Shown: positions 44,083 through 52,540, counted from the first letter of the stretch. The stretch is 64,000 bases of DNA from Streptomyces sp. S4.7 (GCF_010384365.1 NZ_CP048397.1:5456001-5520000), one strand, 5' to 3'. Notes: generated by a model not told the origin, from the sequence alone. Program-made: numbers and translations.

Positions 44083-45549
44083 TCAGCTCCAGCCCGCGAC
44101 GATGAGGGAGAGACCGGCGGCGAAGCCGGCACCCAGGAGAGCCACGTACGCGCCGTAGTATCGGCGGAAACGGTGCAGCAGCAGACCGAGCATTCCGAAG
44201 CCGGCGCCGACCGTCAGGGTCCGCGCGCCGCGCGCTCGCGCGGACTCCGCGAGCCAGTCGCCCGCCGACACATCGGCGCGGCCCGCCTCGGCGGCGTACA
44301 CCTTGAACGGGATGCCGTTCCACGGCTGGTGGCGTACGGCGGAAGCCGACTCGGCCGCGAGCTCGTGCCGAACCTCCGCGCGCATCCGGTCCGTCGTCAG
44401 CGGCGCGGGCAACTGGTGCCCCGTGTTCGCCAGTTGGAGGGCCAGCAGCCCACCGGCGAGGCTTCCGGCGAGCGCGGCGAGGGAGAGCCGGGGCGCCGCA
44501 CGGGGGAGGGCCACGCACGCGATGCCCAGCAGCAGTTCGGGCATCAGCGGCCAGCTCAGCGCCTCTGCGAAGGCCCACGCGACGGCCAGCGGCAGCCCCC
44601 AGCGGGACGCGGCCACCGCCGCCACGCGGCGCCGTACGGGGGAGTCGCGCGGCGGCTCCGCACCTGTCCGGGCGTGCAGTGCCGCGACCGCCGCCCGAGC
44701 GTCCTGCGGTGTCGCCGACGGCGGCAGCGGGTCCCCGATCCGTACCCGCACCAGCGAGGAGCGCAGCCGCCCGTGCTTGGGCAGCAGCCGGTCCGTGCCC
44801 GCGATCCCCACCGGGACGACCGGGACACCCGCGCGCTCCGCGAGCACCAGGGCGCCGCGGTGGAAGGCCCCGACCCCGCCGTCCGCCCCGCGCGTGCCCT
44901 CGGGGAACAAAACGACCGCGCGGCCGGCCCGCAGCCCGTCCGCCATCGACATCAGGTCATCCATGCCGCCGCCGGTGCGCCGTACCGGGAACCCGGCGGC
45001 GAGCACCCGGCAGACGCGCCGTCGCCACGGCGAGGCGAACCAGTAGTCCGCCGCCGCCCCGATGGCGGGACGGTGCCGGGCGCCGAGCGCCGCCAGGAGC
45101 GCGGCGGTGTCGGCGTGCGAGGAGTGGTTGGCCACAACTACGCAGCCACGGGGCGGCAGTTGGCCCCGTCGCCGCACGCCGCCGGTGACGGTGAGGACCA
45201 CCCACCACAGAGCGCGCCGCAGGACCGCGCCGAGGAGCGAGGGCGCGAGGGCGGGCGCGGGCGCCGGACCGGGGCCGCCGGAGACGGCGCGCCGCCCTCG
45301 CCCTCGCGTCCGCCCACGGTCGAACGCGGGACCGCGCCGCCCGGCTCCCCGAACCCGCCGTGACTCGCGCCCGCGGACATCACCGGCCCGGCCGGCCGCG
45401 AACGCGACCGCCGCCGCGCCCGAACCAGTGCCGCCGGCCGCCCCCGCGCGCCCACGTCGCTGCCCGGCCATCGCCGAGCGCCGCCGCAGCCGTCGCGGCC
45501 TCGTACGTGCCCCGGCCCCCTCGCGGGAAGCGAAACGCGCCGCCGTCAT
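44083..45549 (-). CDS. 1-acylglycerol-3-phosphate acyltransferase-like protein with membrane tail
   Basis: A 488-residue protein with a PlsC-type acyltransferase domain at about 105-310. The catalytic HX4D motif is NHSSHAD (His142, Asp147) and the glycerophosphate motif is FPEGTRG (216-222). Residues 1-100 are Arg/Gly/Ala-rich and disordered, an unusual basic head. About 170 residues after the domain include membrane segments. The ATG overlaps the cdsA-like stop (ATGA at 45546-45549), so this start is favoured and translation coupled. Last gene of the three-gene phospholipid operon. It would make phosphatidic acid or acylate another lysolipid. Confidence 0.85.
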   Translation of the reverse strand: MTAARFASREGAGARTRPRRLRRRSAMAGQRRGRAGAAGGTGSGAAAVAFAAGRAGDVRGRESRRVRGAGRRGPAFDRGRTRGRGRRAVSGGPGPAPAPALAPSLLGAVLRRALWWVVLTVTGGVRRRGQLPPRGCVVVANHSSHADTAALLAALGARHRPAIGAAADYWFASPWRRRVCRVLAAGFPVRRTGGGMDDLMSMADGLRAGRAVVLFPEGTRGADGGVGAFHRGALVLAERAGVPVVPVGIAGTDRLLPKHGRLRSSLVRVRIGDPLPPSATPQDARAAVAALHARTGAEPPRDSPVRRRVAAVAASRWGLPLAVAWAFAEALSWPLMPELLLGIACVALPRAAPRLSLAALAGSLAGGLLALQLANTGHQLPAPLTTDRMRAEVRHELAAESASAVRHQPWNGIPFKVYAAEAGRADVSAGDWLAESARARGARTLTVGAGFGMLGLLLHRFRRYYGAYVALLGAGFAAGLSLIVAGWS

Positions 45550-46424
45550 GCCGTCACCACCATCGCGAGCAGCAGAGCCAGCAGCAGGGAGTCGATCCGG
45601 TCGAGCAGCCCGCCGAAGCCCGGCAGCCAACTGCCCGCGTCCTTCACGCCCGCCTCCCGCTTGACCATGGATTCGAGCAGATCGCCGAGTACGCAGCCGG
45701 CCAGCACGGCCGCCCACAGCAGCGGCGTGAAGGCTCCGACGGCGGCCAGGACGAGCGCGGTGGCACCCGCCGCGCCGAGCACCCCCGCCCATGTCTTGCT
45801 GGGGGAGAGGGGCGACAGCGGCCGGGCGAGCGGGCCACGCCGCCCCAGCGCCGTACCGCCGCACCACGCCCCGACGTCGCCGAGCGCCACCGCCAGCCCG
45901 ACCGCGACCGCCGTGTCCCCGAGCACCACAAGTCCGGTGAGGGGAAGGGGAATCCACAACAGGGCGAAGGCGGTGCGCGCGGAGCGGGTGAAGCCCCGCT
46001 CGTGGTCACCGGCCAGCAGCGCCGGGAGCGCCGCCGCCACGAGGAACAGCGCCACCACCCTCAGATCGACCGCCCGCGGGTCCAGCGCGTCCGGCACCAG
46101 CCACGCCAGTGCCGGGAGTACGACGGCGGCCACGGCCAGCACGGCGTGCTCCGCACGCGGCAGCCCCGTCATCCGTACGTACTCGCTCACCGCCGTCACC
46201 CCGAGCGCCGCGGCGAGCGCGAACGCGCCCCCGGCGCCGAGGAACAGCGCCCCGAGGAACACCGGAGCGGCGATCGCCCACGTCCGCCACCGCTTGCGCA
46301 GCTCCGCGCGCAGCGCGACCCGTGACGGCAGCGTCGCCACCGCGATCCCGCTCGCCCCGAGGGCGCCGGCGACGAGGGGGACGGCGCGCCCCACGGCCTC
46401 GCCCGCGATCGTGACGGCGCTCAC
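45546..46424 (-). CDS. Phosphatidate cytidylyltransferase-like (CdsA family)
   Basis: A 292-residue, mostly hydrophobic protein of the CdsA family, which activates phosphatidic acid with CTP. The C-terminal signature is recognisable: SPLSPSKTWAGVLGA, then GDLLESMVKREAGVKDAGSWLPGFGGLLDRIDSLL. The sequence here has PGFGG in place of the usual PGHGG, so a normally conserved His is Phe. The GTG start overlaps the stop of the preceding gene (GTGA, 46421-46424). A housekeeping cdsA is expected elsewhere in the genome, so this is probably a paralogue. Confidence 0.87.
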   Translation of the reverse strand: MSAVTIAGEAVGRAVPLVAGALGASGIAVATLPSRVALRAELRKRWRTWAIAAPVFLGALFLGAGGAFALAAALGVTAVSEYVRMTGLPRAEHAVLAVAAVVLPALAWLVPDALDPRAVDLRVVALFLVAAALPALLAGDHERGFTRSARTAFALLWIPLPLTGLVVLGDTAVAVGLAVALGDVGAWCGGTALGRRGPLARPLSPLSPSKTWAGVLGAAGATALVLAAVGAFTPLLWAAVLAGCVLGDLLESMVKREAGVKDAGSWLPGFGGLLDRIDSLLLALLLAMVVTA

Positions 46425-46996
46425 GCGAGCTTCCTCCAGACCCAGCAGAACCGCACGACCGCGGTGAGCGCCGAGCCCGCCGCGATCACGACGAGCACGG
46501 GCACCGCCCAGCCCGTCGCGGCGGCGATGACGACGAGCAGGCAGCGTTCGGTCTTGCCGACGGGGCCCCCGTTACGGCGCGGCGCGCCCGCCGCCGTACC
46601 CGCCAGTGACACCCAGGACGGCAGCGTCGCCGCCAGAGCGGCCACCGCGACCAGCCACAGCGGCGCCAGCGCGAGGAAACCGGCCAGGACGACCAAGTCG
46701 GCCGCGCGGTCGCCGAGTTCGTTGAGGACGGCGCCGCGCCGCGTCGTCCGGCCGCTGTCGCGGGCCAGCGCCCCGTCGAGATTGGCGAAGGCCAGCCGGG
46801 CGGCGAGAAGGGCGGCGACGGGGAGCGCGGCGAGCGGTCCGGCGGGCAGCCACGCCACGGCGGCTGCCGCACCGGCCGCGCTGACGACACCCGCCGCGGT
46901 GAGCGTGTCGGGCGACACCTCACGATGGACGAGAGCGGCCCGGACTCCGGAGAGCCGGGACGCGTACCAGGGCTTGAGTGCGTAGAGGCCGTTCAT
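46421..46996 (-). CDS. CDP-alcohol phosphatidyltransferase-like membrane protein, atypical motif
   Basis: A 191-residue integral membrane protein of the CDP-alcohol phosphatidyltransferase family (PgsA/PssA type). The canonical D1xxD2GxxAR-x8-GxxxD3xxxD4 motif reads AxxDGALAR-x8-GAVLNELGD. Asp 2 and Asp 4 are kept, but positions 1 and 3 are Ala and Asn. Members with NELGDR are known as a divergent group to me, with unknown product. First gene of the operon with cdsA- and plsC-like genes. Start ATG 46996, in front of the family helix. Confidence 0.82.
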   Translation of the reverse strand: MNGLYALKPWYASRLSGVRAALVHREVSPDTLTAAGVVSAAGAAAAVAWLPAGPLAALPVAALLAARLAFANLDGALARDSGRTTRRGAVLNELGDRAADLVVLAGFLALAPLWLVAVAALAATLPSWVSLAGTAAGAPRRNGGPVGKTERCLLVVIAAATGWAVPVLVVIAAGSALTAVVRFCWVWRKLA

Positions 46997-47047
46997 GCGC
47001 CAACTGTCGCGGCGGGCACGTTTTTTCGACACGGAGCAACTACTCAA

Positions 47048-47070
47048 CCGCGCACTGAGTACGTGCGCGG
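47048..47070. promoter_or_regulatory. Inverted repeat in divergent lipid operon / AAC(2') region
   Basis: CCGCGCAC (47048-47055) and GTGCGCGG (47063-47070) flank a 7-base spacer, 27 bases before the acetyltransferase ATG. A candidate operator or hairpin. Confidence 0.3.
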
Positions 47071-47096
47071 GCGCCCGGCCTGGAAGAGTGAGAGGC

Positions 47097-47642
47097 ATGT
47101 CGGACCCGCTGCGCACCGCCCACACCTTCGAACTCGACCCGGCGACCCTCGGCGAGATCCGCGCCCTCCTGGACGACGCCTTCGACGGGGCCTTCAGCGA
47201 GGAGGACTGGACGCACGGGCTCGGCGGCGTCCATGTCCTCGTACGGGACGGGACAGGCGCGCTCGTCGCCCACGGCAGCGTGATCCAGCGCCGGTTGACG
47301 CACGCGGGGTGTTCATACCGAGTGGGTTACGTCGAAGCGGTGGCCGTGCGCGCGGACCGGCGCGGGGACGGGCTCGGCGGCCGGGTCCTGGAGGTACTGG
47401 AGCGGGTGATCGCCCGGGCGTACGACCTGGGCGCGCTGTCCGCGTCCGACTCCGGCGCCGGGCTCTACGGCTCGCGCGGCTGGCACCTGTGGCAGGGCCG
47501 GGTCGAGGCGCTGAGCCCGGACGGGGTCGTACGGCTGCCGGAGGAGGAGGGCACAACCTGTCTCTGGCCGGTGCCGGGGCGTGAACTCCCGTCCGCCGAC
47601 GACGCGTTGATCTTCGACTGGCGCGACGGCGACGTGCTGTAG
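47097..47642 (+). CDS. Aminoglycoside 2'-N-acetyltransferase-like (AAC(2') family)
   Basis: A 181-residue GNAT protein that resembles the AAC(2') family of mycobacteria. It has FSEEDWTHGLGGVHVLV, VIQRRLTHAG, RVGYVEAVAVRADRRGDGLG (the acetyl-CoA loop), YDLGALSASDSGAGLYGSRGW and the C-terminal FDWRDGDVL. These match the remembered pattern of AAC(2')-Ic (EWEH/GGMHALI, RCGYVEGVAVRADWRG, YQLGALSSS, CDWRAGDVW). It would acetylate the 2'-amine of aminoglycosides or an endogenous cell-wall-related substrate, since the mycobacterial enzymes are chromosomal. Start ATG 47097 with GAGAGG upstream. Divergent from the lipid operon. Confidence 0.85.
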   Translation: MSDPLRTAHTFELDPATLGEIRALLDDAFDGAFSEEDWTHGLGGVHVLVRDGTGALVAHGSVIQRRLTHAGCSYRVGYVEAVAVRADRRGDGLGGRVLEVLERVIARAYDLGALSASDSGAGLYGSRGWHLWQGRVEALSPDGVVRLPEEEGTTCLWPVPGRELPSADDALIFDWRDGDVL

Positions 47643-47699
47643 TCCGCGGACCCGCACACTGCCGGCCTTACGCCGCGGGCCGCCGCCCGGCGGCCCCGT

Positions 47700-48470
47700 T
47701 CAGCCCCTCTTCCCCCGGTCCTTGTCCTCGGCGCCGTCGATCACGTCCTTCCGGACACCGGACTGGGCCGCGATCCCCGCGGCGAGGGCGATCGGGATGA
47801 ACAGCGCCAGGTTGAACTCCGAGGCCCCGGAGACGTACAGGAACGCCAGGATCAGCGCGCTCACCGCGGTCACGGCCAGCAGTGCGCGTGTCTTCCTGCC
47901 GAAGTAGAAGCCCCACCGGGGCGTCCCGGGCCGCGTGGTGACCGTCGCGGCCGGTCCCGTGCTCGCCGCCCCGGGCCGTTTGAGATACAGGTAGTACGTC
48001 CACTGTCCGCACGGCTCCCAGCCGTCCGGGGCCAGCTCCGCCTCCACCGTGCCGCGCCCCCGGCCGGTCAGCACCTCGCGCCGGTACTCCCAGCGCAGCG
48101 CCGCGCCGACGGTGCGGCGGCACACGAAGCGGCCGAAGGAGTCCAGCCGTTCGACCTCCCAGCCCTGGGCGCCGTAGACGTTGAGCAGCCTGCGGTCGTT
48201 GTAGATGTCGGTGGTCCACTTCCATGTCTCGGCCGTGGCCTCCGGCTCCTCGGGCCCGCCGTCGGCGCCGTCGCCACCGGTGAGACGCGCGGCGAACTCC
48301 TCGACCGGCCCGAACTCCTCCTCGGCGGTCGAGTCCGTCTCCGCCAGATACGCCGTCAGGTCGGTGACGGTGACGCCCACCTCGCGCTCGGCCATGCCGC
48401 CGGCGCGCAGGGCGGTGGCCAGTTCCTCGAAGTAGCCGGTCCCGTTGGTGGACGGCTTCCGGTCGCTCAT
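47700..48470 (-). CDS. DUF1700-type N-terminal / membrane protein paired with PadR
   Basis: A 256-residue protein. The N-terminal 60 residues (YFEELATALRAGGMAEREVGVTVTDLTAYLAET) have the helical pattern of DUF1700-type modules often encoded beside PadR regulators. A middle domain contains two DUF2812-like GWEVERL.../GWEPCG... halves. Near the C-terminus are two membrane helices (LLAVTAVSALILAFLYV, about 194-210, and FNLALFIPIALAAGIAA, about 216-232). The ATG overlaps the PadR stop (48467-48470), so they form one operon. It probably transduces envelope signals, by analogy only. Confidence 0.7.
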   Translation of the reverse strand: MSDRKPSTNGTGYFEELATALRAGGMAEREVGVTVTDLTAYLAETDSTAEEEFGPVEEFAARLTGGDGADGGPEEPEATAETWKWTTDIYNDRRLLNVYGAQGWEVERLDSFGRFVCRRTVGAALRWEYRREVLTGRGRGTVEAELAPDGWEPCGQWTYYLYLKRPGAASTGPAATVTTRPGTPRWGFYFGRKTRALLAVTAVSALILAFLYVSGASEFNLALFIPIALAAGIAAQSGVRKDVIDGAEDKDRGKRG

Positions 48471-48805
48471 GACGCCCCCTCGGCGCTCAGCATTTTCCGA
48501 ACGGTGGTGTGGAACTCCAGCCAGTTGCCGCTCTCGGCGGCGAGCCGGCGCCGGCCTTCGTCCGTCAGCCGGTAGTAGCGCCGCCCCGGTCCGCGCTCGG
48601 CCGCGCGGAACTCACCGACGACCAGTCCGGCCTCTTCGAGCCGGTTGAGCACCGGGTAGAGCGTCCCGCCCTTGATGTCGCCGAGACCGGCACCGGCGAG
48701 GGCCTTGGAGATCTCGTACCCGTAGCTCTCCCCGCCGGTGAGACAGGACAGGACGAGAAGGTCGAGGACGCCCTTGAGCCAGCTGGATCTGCGGTCTGCT
48801 GCCAT
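48467..48805 (-). CDS. PadR-family transcriptional regulator
   Basis: A 112-residue PadR repressor with the winged helix typical of the family: WLKGVLDLLVLSCLTGGESYGYEISKAL (about 9-36), GTLYPVLNRLEEAGLV (about 47-62) and YRLTDEGRRRL. These regulators are usually autoregulated and control the gene that follows. ATG 48805 overlaps nothing upstream. Two copies of ATCTAGGT lie 18-42 bases before the start and are candidate operator half-sites. Confidence 0.93.
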   Translation of the reverse strand: MAADRRSSWLKGVLDLLVLSCLTGGESYGYEISKALAGAGLGDIKGGTLYPVLNRLEEAGLVVGEFRAAERGPGRRYYRLTDEGRRRLAAESGNWLEFHTTVRKMLSAEGAS

Positions 48806-48822
48806 GCCTGCACTCCACCACC

Positions 48823-48847
48823 ATCTAGGTAGGAATGCAATCTAGGT
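48823..48847 (-). promoter_or_regulatory. Direct repeat, candidate PadR operator
   Basis: ATCTAGGT occurs at 48823-48830 and 48840-48847, 17 bases apart, in front of padR. It does not match the classic ATGT-ACAT PadR site, so the assignment is positional. Confidence 0.4.
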
Positions 48848-48878
48848 GGCGATGACGGATCGGTGCGGCCGTCTCAGA

Positions 48879-48896
48879 TAGTAGGACGTCCGACTA
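48879..48896. promoter_or_regulatory. Near-perfect palindrome in padR / small-gene gap
   Basis: TAGTAGGACGTCCGACTA matches its complement at 8 of 9 half positions. The 293-base gap 48806-49098 also has an 8-base hairpin (CATACGGC/GCCGTATG, 49047-49070) and three copies of ATGCCTCA just before the next start. Confidence 0.35.
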
Positions 48897-49098
48897 ACTG
48901 TGGAGACAGAACGGCTTCGCTCCCTTAGCTTTGTAGAAGCCGAACGACTCGCTCGACCCAGCGAACGGCGGACGCGAGCAATCGCCCCCACACAGGCAAC
49001 CCCTGTAGCGCGTGCTCCCCGCCCAACCGGCGCCTCGCAGATGCCTCATACGGCTTCCCCCGGCCGTATGCCTCAGATGCCTCAAGGAGTCGATCACC

Positions 49099-49230
49099 AT
49101 GGCCGAGACGACCATCCGCCGACGTGTCCGTCACACCCCCCGCAGCAGTGAGTCCGACCGCAAGAACGCCGCGGCGGCGCTCCAGCGTGCCCTCGACCGC
49201 AGGGACAACGGCGGCTCCACCGGCCACTGA
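49099..49230 (+). CDS. Small basic conserved protein
   Basis: A 43-residue protein, MAETTIRRRVRHTPR at the start and KNAAAALQRALDRRDNGG near the end. AAGGAG 10-11 bases before ATG 49099 supports translation. It is highly charged, without cysteines or membrane segments. I recognise the type as a conserved short Streptomyces ORF located upstream of leuB. Function unknown. Confidence 0.7.
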   Translation: MAETTIRRRVRHTPRSSESDRKNAAAALQRALDRRDNGGSTGH

Positions 49231-49409
49231 GCCGGGGCCGCCCCACCCCACCGCCGGCGCCGTACCCTCGTGCTGCACTCCCGGGCCGTACGTGCGCCGC
49301 CGCCGTCCCGTGCACCGCGTTCACGGGCCCATGTCCGCGCGCAACACGCCTCCGTCCGAATCGTGGACCGCGCGTGTCAGGCACTGGGACGCGCAGTAAG
49401 GTGCCCGTC

Positions 49410-50450
49410 ATGTCTCGCAGCATCAATCTCGCAGTGATCCCCGGTGACGGCATCGGCCAGGAGGTCGTGGCCCAGGGCCTGAAGGTCCTCGGCTCCGTGC
49501 TCCCGCAGGATGTGAAGCTGGAGACCAAGGAGTACGACCTCGGCGCCCGGCGCTGGCACCGTACCGGGGAGACCCTCCCGGACTCGGAACTCGCCGCGCT
49601 CAAGGCGCACGACGCGATCCTCCTCGGCGCCATCGGCGACCCGTCCGTGCCGTCCGGGATCCTGGAGCGGGGGCTGCTGCTGAAACTGCGGTTTGCCTTC
49701 GACCACTACGTCAACCTGCGCCCGTCGAAGCTCTTCCCGAACCAGGCGACCCCGCTCGCCGGCCGCCCGGACATCGACTTCGTCGTCGTCCGCGAAGGCA
49801 CCGAGGGCCCGTACACGGGCAACGGCGGTTCCCTGCGCACCGATACGCCCGCCGAGGTGGCCACGGAGGTCAGCCTCAATACGGCATACGGCGTGGAGCG
49901 TGTCGTACGCGACGCGTACGAGCGTGCCGACTCCCGTCCCCGCAAGAAGCTGACGCTGGTCCACAAGAACAACGTCCTCGTCCACGCGGGCCACCTCTGG
50001 AAGAGGATCTTCGACCGGGTCGGCCAGGAGTACCCAGAGGTCTCCACCGACTATCTGCACGTCGACGCCGCGACGATCTTCTTCGTCACCCAGCCCGAGC
50101 GCTTCGACGTGATCGTCACCGACAACCTCTTCGGCGACATCCTCACCGACCTCGCCGCCGCCGTGACCGGCGGCATCGGCCTGGCCGCTTCCGCGAACAT
50201 CAACCCCGACCGGGCGTTCCCGTCCATGTTCGAGCCCGTCCACGGCTCGGCGCCGGACATCGCGGGCCAGGGGAAGGCCGATCCCACGGCCACGATCCTC
50301 TCGGTCGCACTGCTGCTGCGGCACCTCGGCTTCGACGCCGAGGCCGTCCGCGTCGAGGAGGCCGTCGCGGCCGACCTCGCGGAGCGCGGCGGTGCGCCCC
50401 GTACGACCGACGAGATCGGTGACGCGCTCGTCGTACGAGTAGCGAGCTGA
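49410..50450 (+). CDS. leuB: 3-isopropylmalate dehydrogenase
   Basis: A 346-residue NAD-dependent dehydrogenase of leucine synthesis. IPGDGIGQEV (10-19) is at the N-terminus. The substrate-binding YVNLRPSKLF (about 101-110), VVVREGTEGPYTGNGG (about 128-143), TLVHKNNVL with the catalytic Lys (about 190-198), DNLFGDILTDLAAAVTGGIG (about 238-257) and EPVHGSAPDIAGQG (about 272-285) motifs are complete. The short actinobacterial type. Followed by its own terminator. Confidence 0.96.
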   Translation: MSRSINLAVIPGDGIGQEVVAQGLKVLGSVLPQDVKLETKEYDLGARRWHRTGETLPDSELAALKAHDAILLGAIGDPSVPSGILERGLLLKLRFAFDHYVNLRPSKLFPNQATPLAGRPDIDFVVVREGTEGPYTGNGGSLRTDTPAEVATEVSLNTAYGVERVVRDAYERADSRPRKKLTLVHKNNVLVHAGHLWKRIFDRVGQEYPEVSTDYLHVDAATIFFVTQPERFDVIVTDNLFGDILTDLAAAVTGGIGLAASANINPDRAFPSMFEPVHGSAPDIAGQGKADPTATILSVALLLRHLGFDAEAVRVEEAVAADLAERGGAPRTTDEIGDALVVRVAS

Positions 50451-50463
50451 CCCGACGACTCCC

Positions 50464-50497
50464 CACAGCCGCCGGGTCACAGCACCCGGCGGCTGTG
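50464..50497 (+). terminator. leuB terminator hairpin
   Basis: CACAGCCGCCGGGT (50464-50477) pairs perfectly with 50484-50497, loop of 6, then CTTTG. Confidence 0.75.
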
Positions 50498-50572
50498 CTT
50501 TGCGGCCACCGGGTGTCACCATCATCCGTAGGGCCGCATTCACCCCGTTTCATGCCCGGCCCCGCCAGACGC

Positions 50573-50578
50573 GATAAT
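50573..50578 (+). promoter_or_regulatory. Candidate -10 of ilvE
   Basis: GATAAT, about 99 bases upstream of the ilvE ATG, is a good -10 match. TTCATG at 50549-50554 with an 18-base spacer is a weak -35. Confidence 0.4.
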
Positions 50579-50676
50579 CGCTCTGGGCCGCGGCATGAGG
50601 GAAAGCTCGGACGTCCTAGTACCTGTAGCGGCGTGAGCGCGGTCCGTCACACACAACCGGTGAAGGACAAGAACTC

Positions 50677-51780
50677 ATGACCACGCCCACGACACCGTTG
50701 CCCACGCTCGCGCTGAAGCCGTCGTCGAATCCGCTGTCCGACGCGAAGCGCGAGGCGATCCTGGCCGCCCCCGGCTTCGGCCGCCACTTCACCGACAACA
50801 TGGTGACGATCAGGTGGACGGAGGGCCGGGGCTGGCACGACGCGCAGCTCGTCCCGTACGGCCCGCTCTCCCTCGACCCGGCCAACATGACGCTGCACTA
50901 CGCGCAGGAGATCTTCGAGGGGCTGAAGGCGTACCGCCGCCCCGACGGCACCGTGGCCACCTTCCGGCCCGAGGCCAACGCCCGGCGCTTCCAGACCTCC
51001 GCGCGCCGGCTGGCGATGCCGGAGCTGCCGGTCGAGACGTTCATCGAGGCGTGCGACGCGCTGGTCCAGCAGGACCAGGCGTGGGTCCCGCCGCACGGCG
51101 GTGAGGCGTCGCTGTACCTGCGGCCGTTCATGATCGCGGCCGAGGTCGGCCTCGGGGTGCGGCCCGCCAACGAGTACCTGTTCCTCGTCATCGCCTCCCC
51201 GGCCGGCGCGTACTTCCCCGGCGGCGTGAAGCCCGTCTCCATCTGGCTCTCCGAGAACCGGGTGCGCGCCGTGCCGGGCGGCATGGGCGACGCGAAGACC
51301 GGCGGCAACTACGCGGCGTCCCTGCTCGCGCAGGCCGAGGCGGCGGCGGAGGGCTGCGACCAGGTCGCCTACCTGGACGCCGTGGAGCACAAGTGGGTCG
51401 AGGAACTGGGCGGGATGAACCTGTACTTCGTGTACGGGGACAAGATCGTCACTCCCGAGCTGACCGGCTCGCTGCTCGCCGGAATCACCCGCGACTCGCT
51501 GCTGAGACTGGCCGGCGACCTCGGCTACACGTCGCAGGAGCGCCGGATCTCCATCGACGAGTGGCGGCGCGACACGGAGAACGGCACCCTCACCGAGGTC
51601 TTCGCGTGCGGCACGGCCGCCGTCATCACCCCGGTCGGGCTCGTCAGGTCGGCGGGAGGCGAGTGGACACACTCGGGCGGGAAGTCGGGCGCGGTCACGT
51701 CGAGGCTGCGCGAGGCGCTGCTCGACATCCAGACGGGCCGGGCCGAGGACGTCCACGGGTGGATGCACCGGGTCGGCTGA
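50677..51780 (+). CDS. ilvE: Branched-chain amino acid aminotransferase
   Basis: A 367-residue PLP enzyme of fold type IV that makes Ile, Leu and Val from their keto acids. The PLP lysine is Lys207 in GDAKTGGNYAASL. The phosphate-binding glutamate region HKWVEELGGMNLYFVYGDKIVTPELTGSLLAGITRDSLL (about 239-277) and RTEVFACGTAAV-like ending (TEVFACGTAAVITPVG) are present. ATG 50677 follows GAAGGACAAG. It lies in its own transcription unit between two terminators. Confidence 0.95.
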   Translation: MTTPTTPLPTLALKPSSNPLSDAKREAILAAPGFGRHFTDNMVTIRWTEGRGWHDAQLVPYGPLSLDPANMTLHYAQEIFEGLKAYRRPDGTVATFRPEANARRFQTSARRLAMPELPVETFIEACDALVQQDQAWVPPHGGEASLYLRPFMIAAEVGLGVRPANEYLFLVIASPAGAYFPGGVKPVSIWLSENRVRAVPGGMGDAKTGGNYAASLLAQAEAAAEGCDQVAYLDAVEHKWVEELGGMNLYFVYGDKIVTPELTGSLLAGITRDSLLRLAGDLGYTSQERRISIDEWRRDTENGTLTEVFACGTAAVITPVGLVRSAGGEWTHSGGKSGAVTSRLREALLDIQTGRAEDVHGWMHRVG

Positions 51781-51805
51781 CGCGGCAGCCGTGACTTCAC
51801 CGGCG

Positions 51806-51849
51806 ACGGATGCGGAACCTCTCCGCGCAAAGAGAGGTTCCGCATCCGT
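51806..51849 (+). terminator. ilvE terminator hairpin
   Basis: An 18-base perfect stem (51806-51823 with 51832-51849; ACGGATGCGGAACCTCTC) encloses an 8-base loop. It lies 26 bases after ilvE. Confidence 0.8.
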
Positions 51850-51940
51850 GCCCGGTCCGTATCCGTGCGCAACGCCGTGCCGGGATTCACCGCGTGACCC
51901 ACCGGCAACCCCGTGTGTCCGCATCGGGTACAACGGACGA

Positions 51941-52540
51941 GTGACACCCACCGCGCGCCGCCGCAACGCCGCCCCGCCCCGCGAGGCCGTGCTCTCCGCC
52001 GCCATGGACACCATCGCCGGGGGCGGGCTCGACGGGCTCACCATGGCGGGGCTCGGCCGTGACGTCGGGATGAGCAGCGGGCACCTCCTCTACTACTTCC
52101 GTACCAAGGACGAGCTGCTGCTCCAGACCCTGGAGTGGAGCGAGGCCCGGCGCGGCGTCGAGCGCCGCGGTTTGCTGTCCCGGCAGGCGACGGTGCGCGA
52201 GCGGCTGGACGCGTACGTCGATCTGTACGTTCCCGCCGGCCACCGCGATCCGCACTGGACGCTCTGGCTGGAGGTCTGGAACCGCTCGCAGGACGCCGCC
52301 GACGACGCCCGCGCCCGGCAGGCCGCGATCGAACGGTCCTGGCACCGGGACCTCGTCGCGCTGCTCGCCGAGGGGATCTCGCACGGCGAACTGCGGGCGG
52401 TCGACCCCGACAGATTCGCCGCGAGGCTCCGCGCGCTGCTCGACGGCTTCAGCGTCCATGTGGTGGTCGGCATACCGGGCACCGGCAGGGTCCAAGTCCT
52501 GCGACATGTTCGCGAGTTCATCGAGGACTCGCTGCTCTGA
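51941..52540 (+). CDS. TetR-family transcriptional regulator
   Basis: A 199-residue regulator with an N-terminal TetR helix-turn-helix (AVLSAAMDTIAGGGLDGLTMAGLGRDVGMSSGHLLYYFRTKDELL, about 16-60) and a C-terminal ligand domain of the BetI/TetR_C_6 type. GTG 51941 is the most likely start because it follows the ilvE terminator. It is alone between ilvE and cimA. Ligand unknown. Confidence 0.92.
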   Translation: MTPTARRRNAAPPREAVLSAAMDTIAGGGLDGLTMAGLGRDVGMSSGHLLYYFRTKDELLLQTLEWSEARRGVERRGLLSRQATVRERLDAYVDLYVPAGHRDPHWTLWLEVWNRSQDAADDARARQAAIERSWHRDLVALLAEGISHGELRAVDPDRFAARLRALLDGFSVHVVVGIPGTGRVQVLRHVREFIEDSLL

